A stretch of 64,000 bases of DNA from Candidatus Peregrinibacteria bacterium (GCA_018659585.1 JABJMC010000028.1:36539-100538); one strand, 5' to 3'; shown: positions 19,767 to 29,865, counted from the first letter of the stretch. The notes: a model not told the origin generated them from the letters alone. Numbers and translations: made by a program.

Positions 19767-21530
19767 TCAATTTTCAATAAACTTAACGTTCATTTCCGCA
19801 ATTTGATCTTCGGGAAGCTCACTCGGAGCACCAACCATCAAATCCTTGGCTTTTTGATCCTTAGGAAAGGCAATGACTTCGCGAATATTAGGCTCGTTTT
19901 GAATAAGCATAATAATTCGATCCAAGCCCCAGGCAATTCCGCCGTGAGGGGGAGCTCCATATTTAAAAGCTCCTAAAAGATGACCAAATCGTTTTTCGGC
20001 ATCTTCTCTAGAAATACCAAGAGCCTTGAACACTTTTGTCTGCAATTCAGAATCATGGATACGAATACTACCACCAGCAATTTCTGAACCATTTAACGAT
20101 AAATCATAAGCCAGCGCTTTAACTTTTTCCGGAGCAGACTCCAGTAATTCTACATCTTCGGCTTTAGGACAAGTAAACGGGTGATGAGCCGCTGTATAGC
20201 GCCCCTCCTCCTCATTGAATTCAAACAAAGGAAAATCTGTCACCCAACAAAAAGCTAATTTCTCTGGATTTCTTAACTCGAAACGATCAGCACAAGCTAA
20301 ACGAATATTCCCCATTGATGTACAAGCAATCTCAAACGAATCAGCTGTGAAAAACACAATATCTCCAGCTTCCGCTGAAACAGCATCAACAAATGCTTGT
20401 CCCTCATCTTCAAAAAACTTAGTAATCGGAGATTTTAAGCCTCCTTCTTCTACAATGATATAAGCGAGCCCCTTAGCTCCGTAAACCTTGGCTAAATCCG
20501 TTAAATCATCAATATCTTTGCGACTAAACTTAGCGCCACCCGGCACGCGTAAAGCCTTAACCACACCTTTATTTTCTACGGCTTTTTCAAAAACCTGAAA
20601 ACCACATCCCTTACACAACTCAGACACATCCTGAATTTCCATTTCAAATCGAATATCTGGCTTATCTGAGCCATATTTATTCATCGCCTCTTCCCAAGTC
20701 ATACGTGGAAAAGGCTTAGCCATAAATTCTTTTTGAGGAGCTAGTTTTTCAAAAATAGTAGTCAATATTTCTTCGTTAGTCGTCATTACATCTTCTGGTT
20801 CCACAAATGACATCTCCATATCCAATTGCGTAAATTCTGGCTGACGGTCACCGCGCTGGTCCTCATCACGGAAACAACGAGCAATTTGAAAATACTTATC
20901 CATTCCAGAAACCATCAATAACTGCTTAAGTTGTTGCGGTGATTGCGGTAAAACAAAACACTTCCCAGGATAAAGCCTAGAAGGAACAATATATTCACGA
21001 CTGCCTTCTGGGGTGCCCTTAATCAAAATCGGCGTTTCCACCTCAATAAAACCACGTTCATCAAACAAATCACGAGTCATTTTTGTAAACTTATGACGCA
21101 TTACAAGATTATTTTTCATTCGACTTCGGCGCAAATCCAAGTATCGATACTTCAATCTCAATTCCTCACCAACCGTCTTATCTTGATCAATTTCAAAAGG
21201 CGGAGTCAAAGATTCATTCAAAATTTCAATTTCATTCACCAAAACTTCAATTCCACCAGTTTCCATGTTTTCATTTGTCATGCCCTCGGGTCTTTTTCGA
21301 ACAGTGCCAGTAACTTGAATCACATATTCAGACCGCAATTTATCCATTTTTTCATGAATCTCAGCATTATTCTGCGGGTCAGAAACAATTTGAGTTAACC
21401 CATAACGATCCCTTAAAACAACAAAAATTAAGCCACCATGATCGCGTCTTTGGTGAACCCATCCCGAAAGAGTGACTGTTTGGTCATCATGATCTGGCCC
21501 AAGCTGATCTAAAGTATGTGTTCTATACAT
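19767..21530 (-). CDS. aspS: Aspartyl-tRNA synthetase (bacterial type)
   Basis: Class II aaRS: MYRTHTLDQLGPDHDDQTVTLSGWVHQRRDHGGLIFVVLRDRYG...GAPPHGGIAWGLDRIIMLI. Confidence 0.97.
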   Translation of the reverse strand: MYRTHTLDQLGPDHDDQTVTLSGWVHQRRDHGGLIFVVLRDRYGLTQIVSDPQNNAEIHEKMDKLRSEYVIQVTGTVRKRPEGMTNENMETGGIEVLVNEIEILNESLTPPFEIDQDKTVGEELRLKYRYLDLRRSRMKNNLVMRHKFTKMTRDLFDERGFIEVETPILIKGTPEGSREYIVPSRLYPGKCFVLPQSPQQLKQLLMVSGMDKYFQIARCFRDEDQRGDRQPEFTQLDMEMSFVEPEDVMTTNEEILTTIFEKLAPQKEFMAKPFPRMTWEEAMNKYGSDKPDIRFEMEIQDVSELCKGCGFQVFEKAVENKGVVKALRVPGGAKFSRKDIDDLTDLAKVYGAKGLAYIIVEEGGLKSPITKFFEDEGQAFVDAVSAEAGDIVFFTADSFEIACTSMGNIRLACADRFELRNPEKLAFCWVTDFPLFEFNEEEGRYTAAHHPFTCPKAEDVELLESAPEKVKALAYDLSLNGSEIAGGSIRIHDSELQTKVFKALGISREDAEKRFGHLLGAFKYGAPPHGGIAWGLDRIIMLIQNEPNIREVIAFPKDQKAKDLMVGAPSELPEDQIAEMNVKFIEN

Positions 21531-21557
21531 AAAAGTTTTATTTAAGTAAGTGCCATA

Positions 21558-24500
21558 CTAAGTAATAGTTGCCATCTCTGCAATCTGACTTTTCAAATCT
21601 TCGCTAATTTCAATTCCAAAAGGAACCTTAATCCTTTTTACCATCCCACCTTGTTTAATCTGAATTTCAACCCGTTGTTTACCTTGATGTCGCAACAACA
21701 ATTCCTTTAATTTAAGCAGTTGCTCAGAAGATGCTTGCCCATCACTCATCGTAATAACTAAGTCTTCTTGAATAACTGATCCCGTAGAAACCGGTGGTTT
21801 TTTAGTTGTTTCCTTAGATTCTTGTTTAGAAGGGGTCTCTTTTTTTACTGGTTCAACTGCTGGTGACTCCTCTTCAGGAACAACTTGAGATGAAGCAATT
21901 GTTACTTTTTCCTCGGGATTATAAAGCTTAGCTTGTTTGGCTTTGGTAATCATTGTTTCCAAAGAAACACCTTGAATAGTTTGGGCCAAAACCTGAAATT
22001 GACCTCTTCTAAATTCCACCTTGCCAGTAATAACCACTACACTTTCTGCGGTTAGTAAATCTCTAAATTTTGTAAAAGTATTTGGGAAAATTGTAATTTC
22101 CATACGACCAGTTGGGTCCTCCAAGGTTAAATAAGCCATTTGAGAACCACTCTTTGTAAAGATTTTCTTAACAGTAGTCAAAATTCCAGCTAATTTAATA
22201 GATTTTCCCGTCAATTTTTTATCAATAGATTCAATTAAATTAACTTTACGACGCAAATATCCTTTTAATCCTTGTAACGGATGACCAGAAACATAAAACC
22301 CCAAAAATTCTTTTTCCCATTGCAATCGCTGTAAATTAGAAGCAGGAGAAACTTCCACTAAGGCAAAAGGAGGTAAAGCGGCCTCGTCTTCTGTTAACAT
22401 CGAAAAAATATCAGTTTGACCCTCTGCCGAAGTAGTCTGAATTAAGCGTGCATGACGAGAAATATTTTCAATACTTGCAATTAAAGCTTTTCTCTCTCCT
22501 AAATCATCCAGAGCTCCGGAATAACCTAAGGCCTCCAAAGCTTTTTTATTAAGAAGTTTATAGGGAACTCGTTTCGTAAAGTCTTCTATATCTTTAAATT
22601 CACCTCCTTTTTCCCGGATTTCTAAGAGTTCGTTCACAGTTCCAATTCCTACACCCTTAATAGCCGCCAATCCAAAACGAATACTCTTATCATCAACAAC
22701 CGTAAAATTAGCCATAGATTCATTAATAGAGGGAGGGAGAATAGAAATCCCCATAGCCTCGGCTTCGTTAAACTCAATTACCAAGCGGTCAGTATTATCA
22801 CAATCAGATGTCATAAGAGCGGCCATGAACTCGGCTGGGTAATGGCTTTTTAAATAAGCAGTTCGATAAGCAATCATGGCGTAGCAAGTAGCATGCGCTT
22901 TGTTAAATCCATAACCAGCAAACGGCTCAATAACCTTATCAAACACTGCAGTAGCAAATTTTTCAGTATGGCCTTTTTCAACTGCTCCCTCAATAAATTT
23001 AGTACGTTGCTGCCCTAACAAAGAAGCGATTTTTTTACCCACCGCTTTACGTAAAATATCAGCCTCTCCCAGAGAAAATCCAGCTACTAACTGCGCTAAT
23101 TGTAAAATTTGTTCCTGATAAACCGCCACACCATAAGTTTCTTCCAAAATTCCTTTAAAAGTAGGGTGCAGGTATTTAACCTTTTTTTCATTATGCTTAC
23201 CTCGAATATATGAAGGAATCCAATCCATTGGACCTGGCCTATACAAAGCATTCATGGCAATCAAATCCTCAAAACGAGTTGGTTTTAACTCTTTTAAATA
23301 ACGTTTCATTCCCGCGGATTCAAACTGAAAAACTCCGGTAGTTTCACCACGCGCCATTAATTCAAAAGTTTTCTTGTCCTCGAGTGGAAGATTATCAATA
23401 TCAATATCTTCGTCCTTGGTTCGCTTAATTATTTCCAAGGCATACTGAAGAATTGATAAGTTTTTTAAGCCCAAGAAATCCATTTTAAGTAGACCCAAAC
23501 TCTCCACCGAATACATGTCGTATTGCGTAATTATGGATTCGTCTTTTTTACTAGCTGAAGCTAATTGAAGGGGAGTGTACTTAACCAATGGTTTGTCGGA
23601 AATAACCACTGCACAAGCATGAACCGAAGCATGACGAACCACTCCTTCTAATTTTTGCGCTAAATCCAGTAATTTCTTAACTTGTGGATTCGAATCATAA
23701 TGAGCTTTCAAATCAATTTCTTGATCTAGGGCTTCCGCTAATTTAACACCAGGCCGTCCAGGAATCAGCTTAGCAATCACATCAACCTCTGAATAAGGCA
23801 CGCCCAAAGCGCGACCAACATCCCGTACCGCCGCTCGAGCAGCCATGGTCCCAAAAGTAATAATTTGAGCCACATGCTCTTTTCCATATTTTTCAACCAC
23901 ATAATCCAAAACTTCATCACGACGCACATCGGCAAAATCAATATCAATATCCGGCATACTTACTCTTTCCGGATTCAGAAATCGCTCAAAAAGAAGTCCG
24001 TATTTAATTGGATCTATGTCTGTAATTTTTAAACAATACGCAATAATCGAACCAGCCGCTGAACCACGACCCGGTCCCACCAAAATACCAGAATTTTTCG
24101 CAAAAGCCACAAAATCATGAACAATCAAGAAATAAGTATCAAAACCCATTTCGTGAACCAAACCTAGTTCGTATTCCAAACGATCAAGTACTTCTTTAGA
24201 CGGATCATCTCCGTAATGTTCTTTTAACCCTTCTTCGCATAATTCGCGTAAATAATCTTGGTTGGATTTATTGAATGGGGGAGTGAAAGACGGAATTAAG
24301 TGCTGATCACCAACTTCTAGTTCCACATCACAACGTTTTGCAATCTCAACTGTGTTAGACAAAGATTCCGAAACATAATCAAAGTCTTGCTTCATTTTCT
24401 CTGGAGGACGCATTGAAAGATCACCTTCCATCCGGAACCGACTCTCATCATCAACTTTATTTCCAGTTTGCACACAAAGCAAAACATCATGAGCCTCTTT

Positions 24501-25142
24501 ATCATCCGGATCAATGTAGTGACAATCATTAGTAGCCACTAGGGGAGTCTTCGTCGCTTGTGAAAGAGTTATTAATTTTTCATTCACAATGCCCTGCTCC
24601 ATTAATTGGGGATGACTTTGCAATTCCAAAAACACGCTTTCTTTTCCAAAAACAGACTGCAATTCAGTTAAAAACTCTCGAGCTTCATCCTCGCGATTAG
24701 CTAAAAGCAATTTAGCTATATTCCCGTTTAAACAACCAGTTAGCGCAATTAAACCATCCGAATTATCACGCAAAAGCTCCATGTCAATGCGTGGCTTATA
24801 ATAAAAACCTTCTAAATGAGCTCTAGTTGCAATTTCCAATAAATTTTCATAGCCTCTTTTATTTTCGGCCAGCAAAACTAAATGTCCAATCTGATTATCA
24901 ACACCAGCTTGCTTAGAAAAGCGACTAGAAGCAGCTGTATACGCTTCCATTCCAATAATAGGCTTAATACCAGCCTTTTGAGCCGCTTGGTAAAATTCAA
25001 TCGCTCCATGCAAATTTCCATGGTCAGTAATTGCCACGGCTGGAGAGCCATCTTTTATGGCTCGTTCTATATAATCCTTTGGTTTAGGCAATCCATCCAA
25101 AAGACTATAGTGGGTATGGCAATGAAGATGTACAAAAGTCAT
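21558..25142 (-). CDS. dnaE: DNA polymerase III subunit alpha
   Basis: N-terminal PHP domain (FVHLHCHTHYSLLDG); MPDIDIDFADVRRDEVLDYVVEKYG; GYGFNKAHATCYAMIAYRTAYLKSHYPAEF; OB domain. Confidence 0.97.
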   Translation of the reverse strand: MTFVHLHCHTHYSLLDGLPKPKDYIERAIKDGSPAVAITDHGNLHGAIEFYQAAQKAGIKPIIGMEAYTAASSRFSKQAGVDNQIGHLVLLAENKRGYENLLEIATRAHLEGFYYKPRIDMELLRDNSDGLIALTGCLNGNIAKLLLANREDEAREFLTELQSVFGKESVFLELQSHPQLMEQGIVNEKLITLSQATKTPLVATNDCHYIDPDDKEAHDVLLCVQTGNKVDDESRFRMEGDLSMRPPEKMKQDFDYVSESLSNTVEIAKRCDVELEVGDQHLIPSFTPPFNKSNQDYLRELCEEGLKEHYGDDPSKEVLDRLEYELGLVHEMGFDTYFLIVHDFVAFAKNSGILVGPGRGSAAGSIIAYCLKITDIDPIKYGLLFERFLNPERVSMPDIDIDFADVRRDEVLDYVVEKYGKEHVAQIITFGTMAARAAVRDVGRALGVPYSEVDVIAKLIPGRPGVKLAEALDQEIDLKAHYDSNPQVKKLLDLAQKLEGVVRHASVHACAVVISDKPLVKYTPLQLASASKKDESIITQYDMYSVESLGLLKMDFLGLKNLSILQYALEIIKRTKDEDIDIDNLPLEDKKTFELMARGETTGVFQFESAGMKRYLKELKPTRFEDLIAMNALYRPGPMDWIPSYIRGKHNEKKVKYLHPTFKGILEETYGVAVYQEQILQLAQLVAGFSLGEADILRKAVGKKIASLLGQQRTKFIEGAVEKGHTEKFATAVFDKVIEPFAGYGFNKAHATCYAMIAYRTAYLKSHYPAEFMAALMTSDCDNTDRLVIEFNEAEAMGISILPPSINESMANFTVVDDKSIRFGLAAIKGVGIGTVNELLEIREKGGEFKDIEDFTKRVPYKLLNKKALEALGYSGALDDLGERKALIASIENISRHARLIQTTSAEGQTDIFSMLTEDEAALPPFALVEVSPASNLQRLQWEKEFLGFYVSGHPLQGLKGYLRRKVNLIESIDKKLTGKSIKLAGILTTVKKIFTKSGSQMAYLTLEDPTGRMEITIFPNTFTKFRDLLTAESVVVITGKVEFRRGQFQVLAQTIQGVSLETMITKAKQAKLYNPEEKVTIASSQVVPEEESPAVEPVKKETPSKQESKETTKKPPVSTGSVIQEDLVITMSDGQASSEQLLKLKELLLRHQGKQRVEIQIKQGGMVKRIKVPFGIEISEDLKSQIAEMATIT

Positions 25143-25166
25143 AGGGTCCGTAAATGTTTTTACTAA

Positions 25167-25496
25167 TTAAAGGCCATTCGCATAAGCATCAATATTTTGT
25201 TGCAGCCAATCATCTAACCATCGGAAAAGTTCCCCAATCCAAGGAATTTCCGAAAGAATTTGACTTACAATAAAGGTTACAATTGTTAACACCGCTACTG
25301 TTCCCAAAATAAATCCAAGCCCTCGTGCTGTCCCAGCCATAAAATTATTCCAAATAATACTCTTTGGCGAAGAAAGATACTGAAAATAATCCTTTATTTC
25401 CTTATCTTTCAGGGTATCAACGTTAATATAAGTATTGTGAACAACCTTAGCTCTTGTTTTTTTAGTTTCCTTTTTGACAGAAGAACTAGTTGCCAT
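25167..25496 (-). CDS. Small membrane protein (DUF5665-like)
   Basis: 109 aa; KEIKDYFQYLSSPKSIIWNNFMAGTARGLGFILGTVAVLTIV with TM segment. Confidence 0.65.
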   Translation of the reverse strand: MATSSSVKKETKKTRAKVVHNTYINVDTLKDKEIKDYFQYLSSPKSIIWNNFMAGTARGLGFILGTVAVLTIVTFIVSQILSEIPWIGELFRWLDDWLQQNIDAYANGL

Positions 25497-25620
25497 AGGT
25501 GTTGGAAGTTAAAAGAGGGCGTAACGAATGTAGTTTATATTATTTCCATGGACAACCAAAGGTCTTTTCATTAAAATCAGAACGTTCTTAGAAAAAAACA
25601 GGACCAAAAGCCCATATTTA

Positions 25621-25705
25621 GCCGGGGTGGTGAAACTGGCAGACACGCATGCCTTAGGAGCATGTGCCGCAAGGCGTGAGGGTTCGAATCCCTCCCCCGG
25701 CACCA
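25621..25705 (+). tRNA. tRNA-Leu(TAG), CCA encoded
   Basis: Class II tRNA GCCGGGG...CCCCGGCACCA with long variable arm; anticodon loop CTTAGGA. Confidence 0.95.
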
Positions 25706-25707
25706 CA

Positions 25708-25872
25708 CGCAAAACAGGATAAAATCCTAGTTTTGTGCAACGAGCGAAGCGAGTAAAAGGATGAATCACGAGGATTATTTCGTGCAACGCAGCGCCGAAC
25801 GTAGTAAGGCGCAACCTTTACGTGATTTTTGTTAAACAAGAAAGAGTTAATCCCGCGGCGGAGCGGGGGCAG
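25708..25872. repeat. Cluster of short hairpins downstream of tRNA-Leu
   Basis: GCAAAACAGGATAAAATCCTAGTTTTG; GAGCGAAGCGAG; GCGCC-N11-GGCGC nested within AATCACG...CGTGATT; CCCGCGGCGGAGCGGG. Confidence 0.5.
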
Positions 25873-25874
25873 AA

Positions 25875-26363
25875 CTACTCTAAAGCCTTCTCAATCCCCG
25901 CAATCTTCCATTCATTCTCATAAACAACAACCGTAAAATCCCAGATCAACTCAGTGGCGTCATAATGTCCCATAACCCGCACCTTTGCAGAGTCATCAAA
26001 CATTTCCGCATCATTTACCGTTACACTACCGGGGTGATCCTGAATACCAAAAGTAAGAGGAACAAACCCAGAAACATTATCAAACTGATCATGCAAAGAG
26101 GGGACTAGATACTCGCCAGCCGCCTCATAATCAAAAGGAGGGTCAACTAATACATCATTCACAAATTTTGAAACTGAGAGTTTTGGGCTACCAGAGATCT
26201 CCTCTTCAACCTCAATAATCTCAACAACCACTTCATCATCAATAGGGTCTTCTACCGGCACATCAACGTCAGTCATGCAGCCAGCTAAGAAGGACACGCA
26301 CAATAACGACGCTAATAGAAATAAAATGGACTTTTTCATAACAAGGTGGATTAAATTATACAT
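25875..26363 (-). CDS. Putative lipoprotein with one NTF2-like-type domain
   Basis: Lipobox FLAGC; domain resembles the repeats in the next gene upstream (FVNDVL...FDYEAAGEYLV...VRVMGHY...WDFTVVVYENEWKI). Confidence 0.65.
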   Translation of the reverse strand: MYNLIHLVMKKSILFLLASLLCVSFLAGCMTDVDVPVEDPIDDEVVVEIIEVEEEISGSPKLSVSKFVNDVLVDPPFDYEAAGEYLVPSLHDQFDNVSGFVPLTFGIQDHPGSVTVNDAEMFDDSAKVRVMGHYDATELIWDFTVVVYENEWKIAGIEKALE

Positions 26364-26379
26364 ACACTATACATACAAA

Positions 26380-28023
26380 CTACTCACACATGGTGTATTC
26401 ATGGTAAAAATCTGCAATCTCCCAATTATCACCATTTAGCTCCATCTCAAAAATCCAACTCATATCACAAACTCCATAATCACCAATTATTTCAACAGTT
26501 GCCTCGTCATCATCTTCAGTAACAGATTCGACATCAAAACTCTGAGGGTAATTTTGAGTAGCATAGGCATCCAAGTAATTGCTGGAATCAACGCCAAAAT
26601 TGGATTGTGCAGACGAAGTTAAGTATTCGTAAGCATCCTCATAATCTACAGGCTCTTCTAATGTTAACTCCACAAACTCCGCGACTCTTTCCCATACCCT
26701 TAGAGCATCATCATCCTCACACTGATCAATGACTTCACCCTCCTGAGCAAATTCATCAATCTTCCATTCCCCGTTAATCAATTCTAACTCAAAAATCCAT
26801 TCATATTCATAACAGCTACCATAATCACCATTCACGTATGCAATCGCATCATCGTTGTCGATATCAATAGTATGTACGGAAGTGCTGTTTGGGTAAGCCG
26901 TAGATCCATAACTATCAACATAGTTAGCATAATCGGTTCCATACTGAGCTTGTCCTGAAGAGGTTAAATAAGAGTAAGCCTCACCATAATCAATCGGTTC
27001 CTGCATTGTCGCATCAAGAAAATGATCCACCACTTGCCCAACATATACCGTTTCAGCAAACTCGCATCCGTGATCTAGATCATACTCATAATCCATATAT
27101 GTAAGAGTTGTAATCAACCATTCACCATTGGATTTTTCTAATTCAAACAACCAATCAATAGAGGTACACGATGAATTCCAAACACCACTTACTGAAACGG
27201 TTGCATAAGAATCGTAGGGCCACACTTCTGTTAGTTCAAAATCATCTGGATAACTATTAAGGTAACCATAACTTAAGGCGCCACTCCAAGGATCACTTAA
27301 ATATTCCAGGGCAGTATCTTCATCGATAGGCTCTTGAAGGGTTAAGCTAGTATAGGCAGCCACAACTTCAGAAACTTCATCAAAATCAGGACCAGTATAA
27401 GAAGAGTCCAAAATGTGATCATAAGTCTCATAAGGCTTCATTAGATCAGAAAGAAGACGATAAATCATTTCAGACATATCACCACGAGTAATCTCTTGAT
27501 CAAAAGAATCTATTGTAGAAGGAATCGCAAATTCATCAGACAAAACATCTACATAGGGCTTATACCAAGGAGAATCGTCTTGAGTGTCATAGTCATAAGC
27601 TAAAACAACGATTTTAGACGCCTCGGCAAAATTAATAACCGCATCAGGATGAAAACCACCACCATCATAACCCTCAACGATATCCATGTCGTTTGCAAAA
27701 CAGACATACTTGGTATACCACTCACCAGCTGGCACATCATCAAAACAGTTCTCGTCACCATAACCCTCAAACTCGTCATAATAAGCAGCCTCAATCAGAA
27801 GCTTGGTAAATTCTGCCCGATTAATAGTGTTATCAGGGCGAAAAGTGCCATCATCATAACCTTGAACAATATCATGGGCTTCCAAATACATAACAGCACT
27901 ATAATTGTCGTGACCCATAATTAAATCACTAAATAAGTAGCCATTTGCATTAGCAACTAAACTAAAGGGGAGTGCCATAGCCATAACAGCTCCTAGCACG
28001 CAATAAGAAATGAGTTTTCTCAT
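26380..28023 (-). CDS. SLH-domain surface protein with three ~95-aa tandem repeats
   Basis: Signal peptide; SLH motifs (YLEAHDIVQGYDDGTFRPDNTINRAEFTKLLIEA). Repeats: VAAYTSLTLQEPIDEDTALEYLS / VDHFLDATMQEPIDYGEAYSYLTSS / VAEFVELTLEEPVDYEDAYEYLTSS. Confidence 0.8.
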   Translation of the reverse strand: MRKLISYCVLGAVMAMALPFSLVANANGYLFSDLIMGHDNYSAVMYLEAHDIVQGYDDGTFRPDNTINRAEFTKLLIEAAYYDEFEGYGDENCFDDVPAGEWYTKYVCFANDMDIVEGYDGGGFHPDAVINFAEASKIVVLAYDYDTQDDSPWYKPYVDVLSDEFAIPSTIDSFDQEITRGDMSEMIYRLLSDLMKPYETYDHILDSSYTGPDFDEVSEVVAAYTSLTLQEPIDEDTALEYLSDPWSGALSYGYLNSYPDDFELTEVWPYDSYATVSVSGVWNSSCTSIDWLFELEKSNGEWLITTLTYMDYEYDLDHGCEFAETVYVGQVVDHFLDATMQEPIDYGEAYSYLTSSGQAQYGTDYANYVDSYGSTAYPNSTSVHTIDIDNDDAIAYVNGDYGSCYEYEWIFELELINGEWKIDEFAQEGEVIDQCEDDDALRVWERVAEFVELTLEEPVDYEDAYEYLTSSAQSNFGVDSSNYLDAYATQNYPQSFDVESVTEDDDEATVEIIGDYGVCDMSWIFEMELNGDNWEIADFYHEYTMCE

Positions 28024-28039
28024 AATAAGGTGGGTTAAA

Positions 28040-28546
28040 TTATTTTTTAAACCTTAATAAATAAACTAGCATCAAAACTAATACAATCAAAATGACGATG
28101 ATTCCTAGCAGGACATTAAATCCCATAGGAAACACTTTATAATCTAATATTTCTACCGAATCACCAGATATTGCAAGCTCAAAAATATCATCATCAATAA
28201 TAGTAGTGGAATTAGCATAAACCTTGATCACGTCACCCTTTTCCACAGTAACGTAAGCTGGACCAATATAGATTTCTCCTTTCTCTTGACCATGATCAAT
28301 AAAAGGGATTCTAATAATATCACCCCAGGCCAAATCAGCCGTTGTTTTAGAAATCGTTCGGACTTGAAGAGTGAAATACTCATCAAAACCCCAATCACTT
28401 GGGGCACTATTCACTTCGATGACCTCTCCAGTTAAAACTTCCTCGGCCGTGGAATTAGCCTCCCACACATCAACTGGGTTACGCGCCGCTAAAGCCGTTT
28501 GCGAGCATATTAAAACTCCTGTCAGGAGTAAAAATAACTTTTTCAT
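28040..28546 (-). CDS. Exported protein with C-terminal TM helix (ORF extends to 28633; start 28546 preferred)
   Basis: MKKLFLLLTGVLICSQTALAA signal peptide at the internal Met; C-terminal hydrophobic segment. Confidence 0.65.
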   Translation of the reverse strand: MKKLFLLLTGVLICSQTALAARNPVDVWEANSTAEEVLTGEVIEVNSAPSDWGFDEYFTLQVRTISKTTADLAWGDIIRIPFIDHGQEKGEIYIGPAYVTVEKGDVIKVYANSTTIIDDDIFELAISGDSVEILDYKVFPMGFNVLLGIIVILIVLVLMLVYLLRFKK

Positions 28547-28626
28547 GGGGTAGGTGATTAATACAACACTATCTATAACGAAAGAGAAAGAAAAAGGTAA
28601 CAAAAAAGATTTTTTAAAAATCACCC

Positions 28627-28656
28627 TTGACAATATGTCAATAAATTGATTATACT
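28627..28656 (+). promoter_or_regulatory. Promoter with palindrome over the -35 box
   Basis: TTGACA-N18-TATACT; inverted repeat TTGAC-AATAT-GTCAA covers the -35. Confidence 0.55.
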
Positions 28657-28762
28657 CTGTTCCATTCGTTGACGATCACCCCAAAACATTTTCGTTTGAC
28701 TTTCGTTCCGAAATGGATTAAATTCCTCCACCAAGCTGCATTTAACCTTAAAACTGTAAGAC

Positions 28763-29836
28763 ATGCCCACGTCAAACACTCAAACCATCAGCGAAAAGCT
28801 TGATCTTCAGAAGATCATAGAGGATCTCTTTATGGTGCTTTCACCTAAAGAAAAAGAAGTCATTATTAAGCGATTCTCTCTAAATAATGCACCTCGTCAA
28901 ACACTAGAAAGTATTGGTAAAAAGTTTGGTGTAACACGAGAACGCATTCGTCAAATCGAAAAAATTGCTCTTACCAAGCTTAAACGAACTGCTCCAAACA
29001 CACAATTACGTGTTATTTCGGAATTATCAATGCAGACTCTTAATAAAAACGGAGGAGTAATTACCGAAGAAAAAATTGTTAAAGAAATTTTAGATATAAT
29101 TGTTAGCGAAAATGACATCGATGGGCACGTTGTTAAGCTAGCACTTGTTATTCATCCTGAACTAAATCGTGTTAATCATGGTGATATCACTAACGCTTAT
29201 CATCACACTAAAACAACTACACCAAAAGACGTTGAAACCGTACGCAAGCAAGCTATTAAAACTCTAACTAAGAAAGGTGATGTTCTAACAGAAGGAAAAC
29301 TCTTAAGTGACTTAGTTCTCGCTCTTAACGAAGAAGGACAATTTACACCTGAGTTTGTTAAATCAGCGATTAATACTGATCGCCGTTTACGCAAAGTAGA
29401 ACAAGGTTGGGGACTTATGACTTGGCGTCATGTTAACCCTAAGAGTATTCGTGATAAGGCTTATATAGTTCTTAAGAAAATTCAAAAACCACTTCATTTT
29501 AATGATATTGCTACAAAAATTAAAGAAGCTGGTTTTGATAAAAAAAGCGTTACCACTCAAGCGGTTCACAATGAACTCATTCGTTACGATCAATTTGTAT
29601 TAGTTGGACGAGGTCTTTATGGACTTAAAGAATGGGGGTATAAAGAAGGTACCGTAGCTGATGTTATCGAAGGTATTCTCAAGAAAAAAAGTCCACTTAC
29701 AAAGCAAGAAATCACTAGTAACGTTCTCAAGCAACGTCACGTGAAAAAAGGAACTATCTCCTTGAATCTTCAAAAAAATCCTCACTTTGTAAGAGTTGGA
29801 CGAGCTCTCTACGCTCTCGATCTCTCTAAAAAATAA
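28763..29836 (+). CDS. Sigma-70 region 4-like HTH protein with C-terminal HARE-HTH-like module(s)
   Basis: LSPKEKEVIIKRFSLNNAPRQTLESIGKKFGVTRERIRQIEKIALTKLK is a clear sigma region 4. No region 2 visible. C-terminus IRDKAYIVLKKIQKPLHFNDIATKIKEAGFDKKSVTTQAVHNELIRYDQFVLVGRGLYGL is HARE-HTH-like. Confidence 0.75.
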   Translation: MPTSNTQTISEKLDLQKIIEDLFMVLSPKEKEVIIKRFSLNNAPRQTLESIGKKFGVTRERIRQIEKIALTKLKRTAPNTQLRVISELSMQTLNKNGGVITEEKIVKEILDIIVSENDIDGHVVKLALVIHPELNRVNHGDITNAYHHTKTTTPKDVETVRKQAIKTLTKKGDVLTEGKLLSDLVLALNEEGQFTPEFVKSAINTDRRLRKVEQGWGLMTWRHVNPKSIRDKAYIVLKKIQKPLHFNDIATKIKEAGFDKKSVTTQAVHNELIRYDQFVLVGRGLYGLKEWGYKEGTVADVIEGILKKKSPLTKQEITSNVLKQRHVKKGTISLNLQKNPHFVRVGRALYALDLSKK

Positions 29837-29865
29837 GAGATTTCATACAACTTAACCCTCCCAAC

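Noticed and set aside
21093-21398. 101-aa + strand ORF
   Set aside because: Antisense shadow of aspS.
25509-25839. Minus-strand ORFs (101 aa and 61 aa) over the tRNA-Leu region
   Set aside because: They are antisense to a clear class II tRNA and hairpin region; not plausible proteins.
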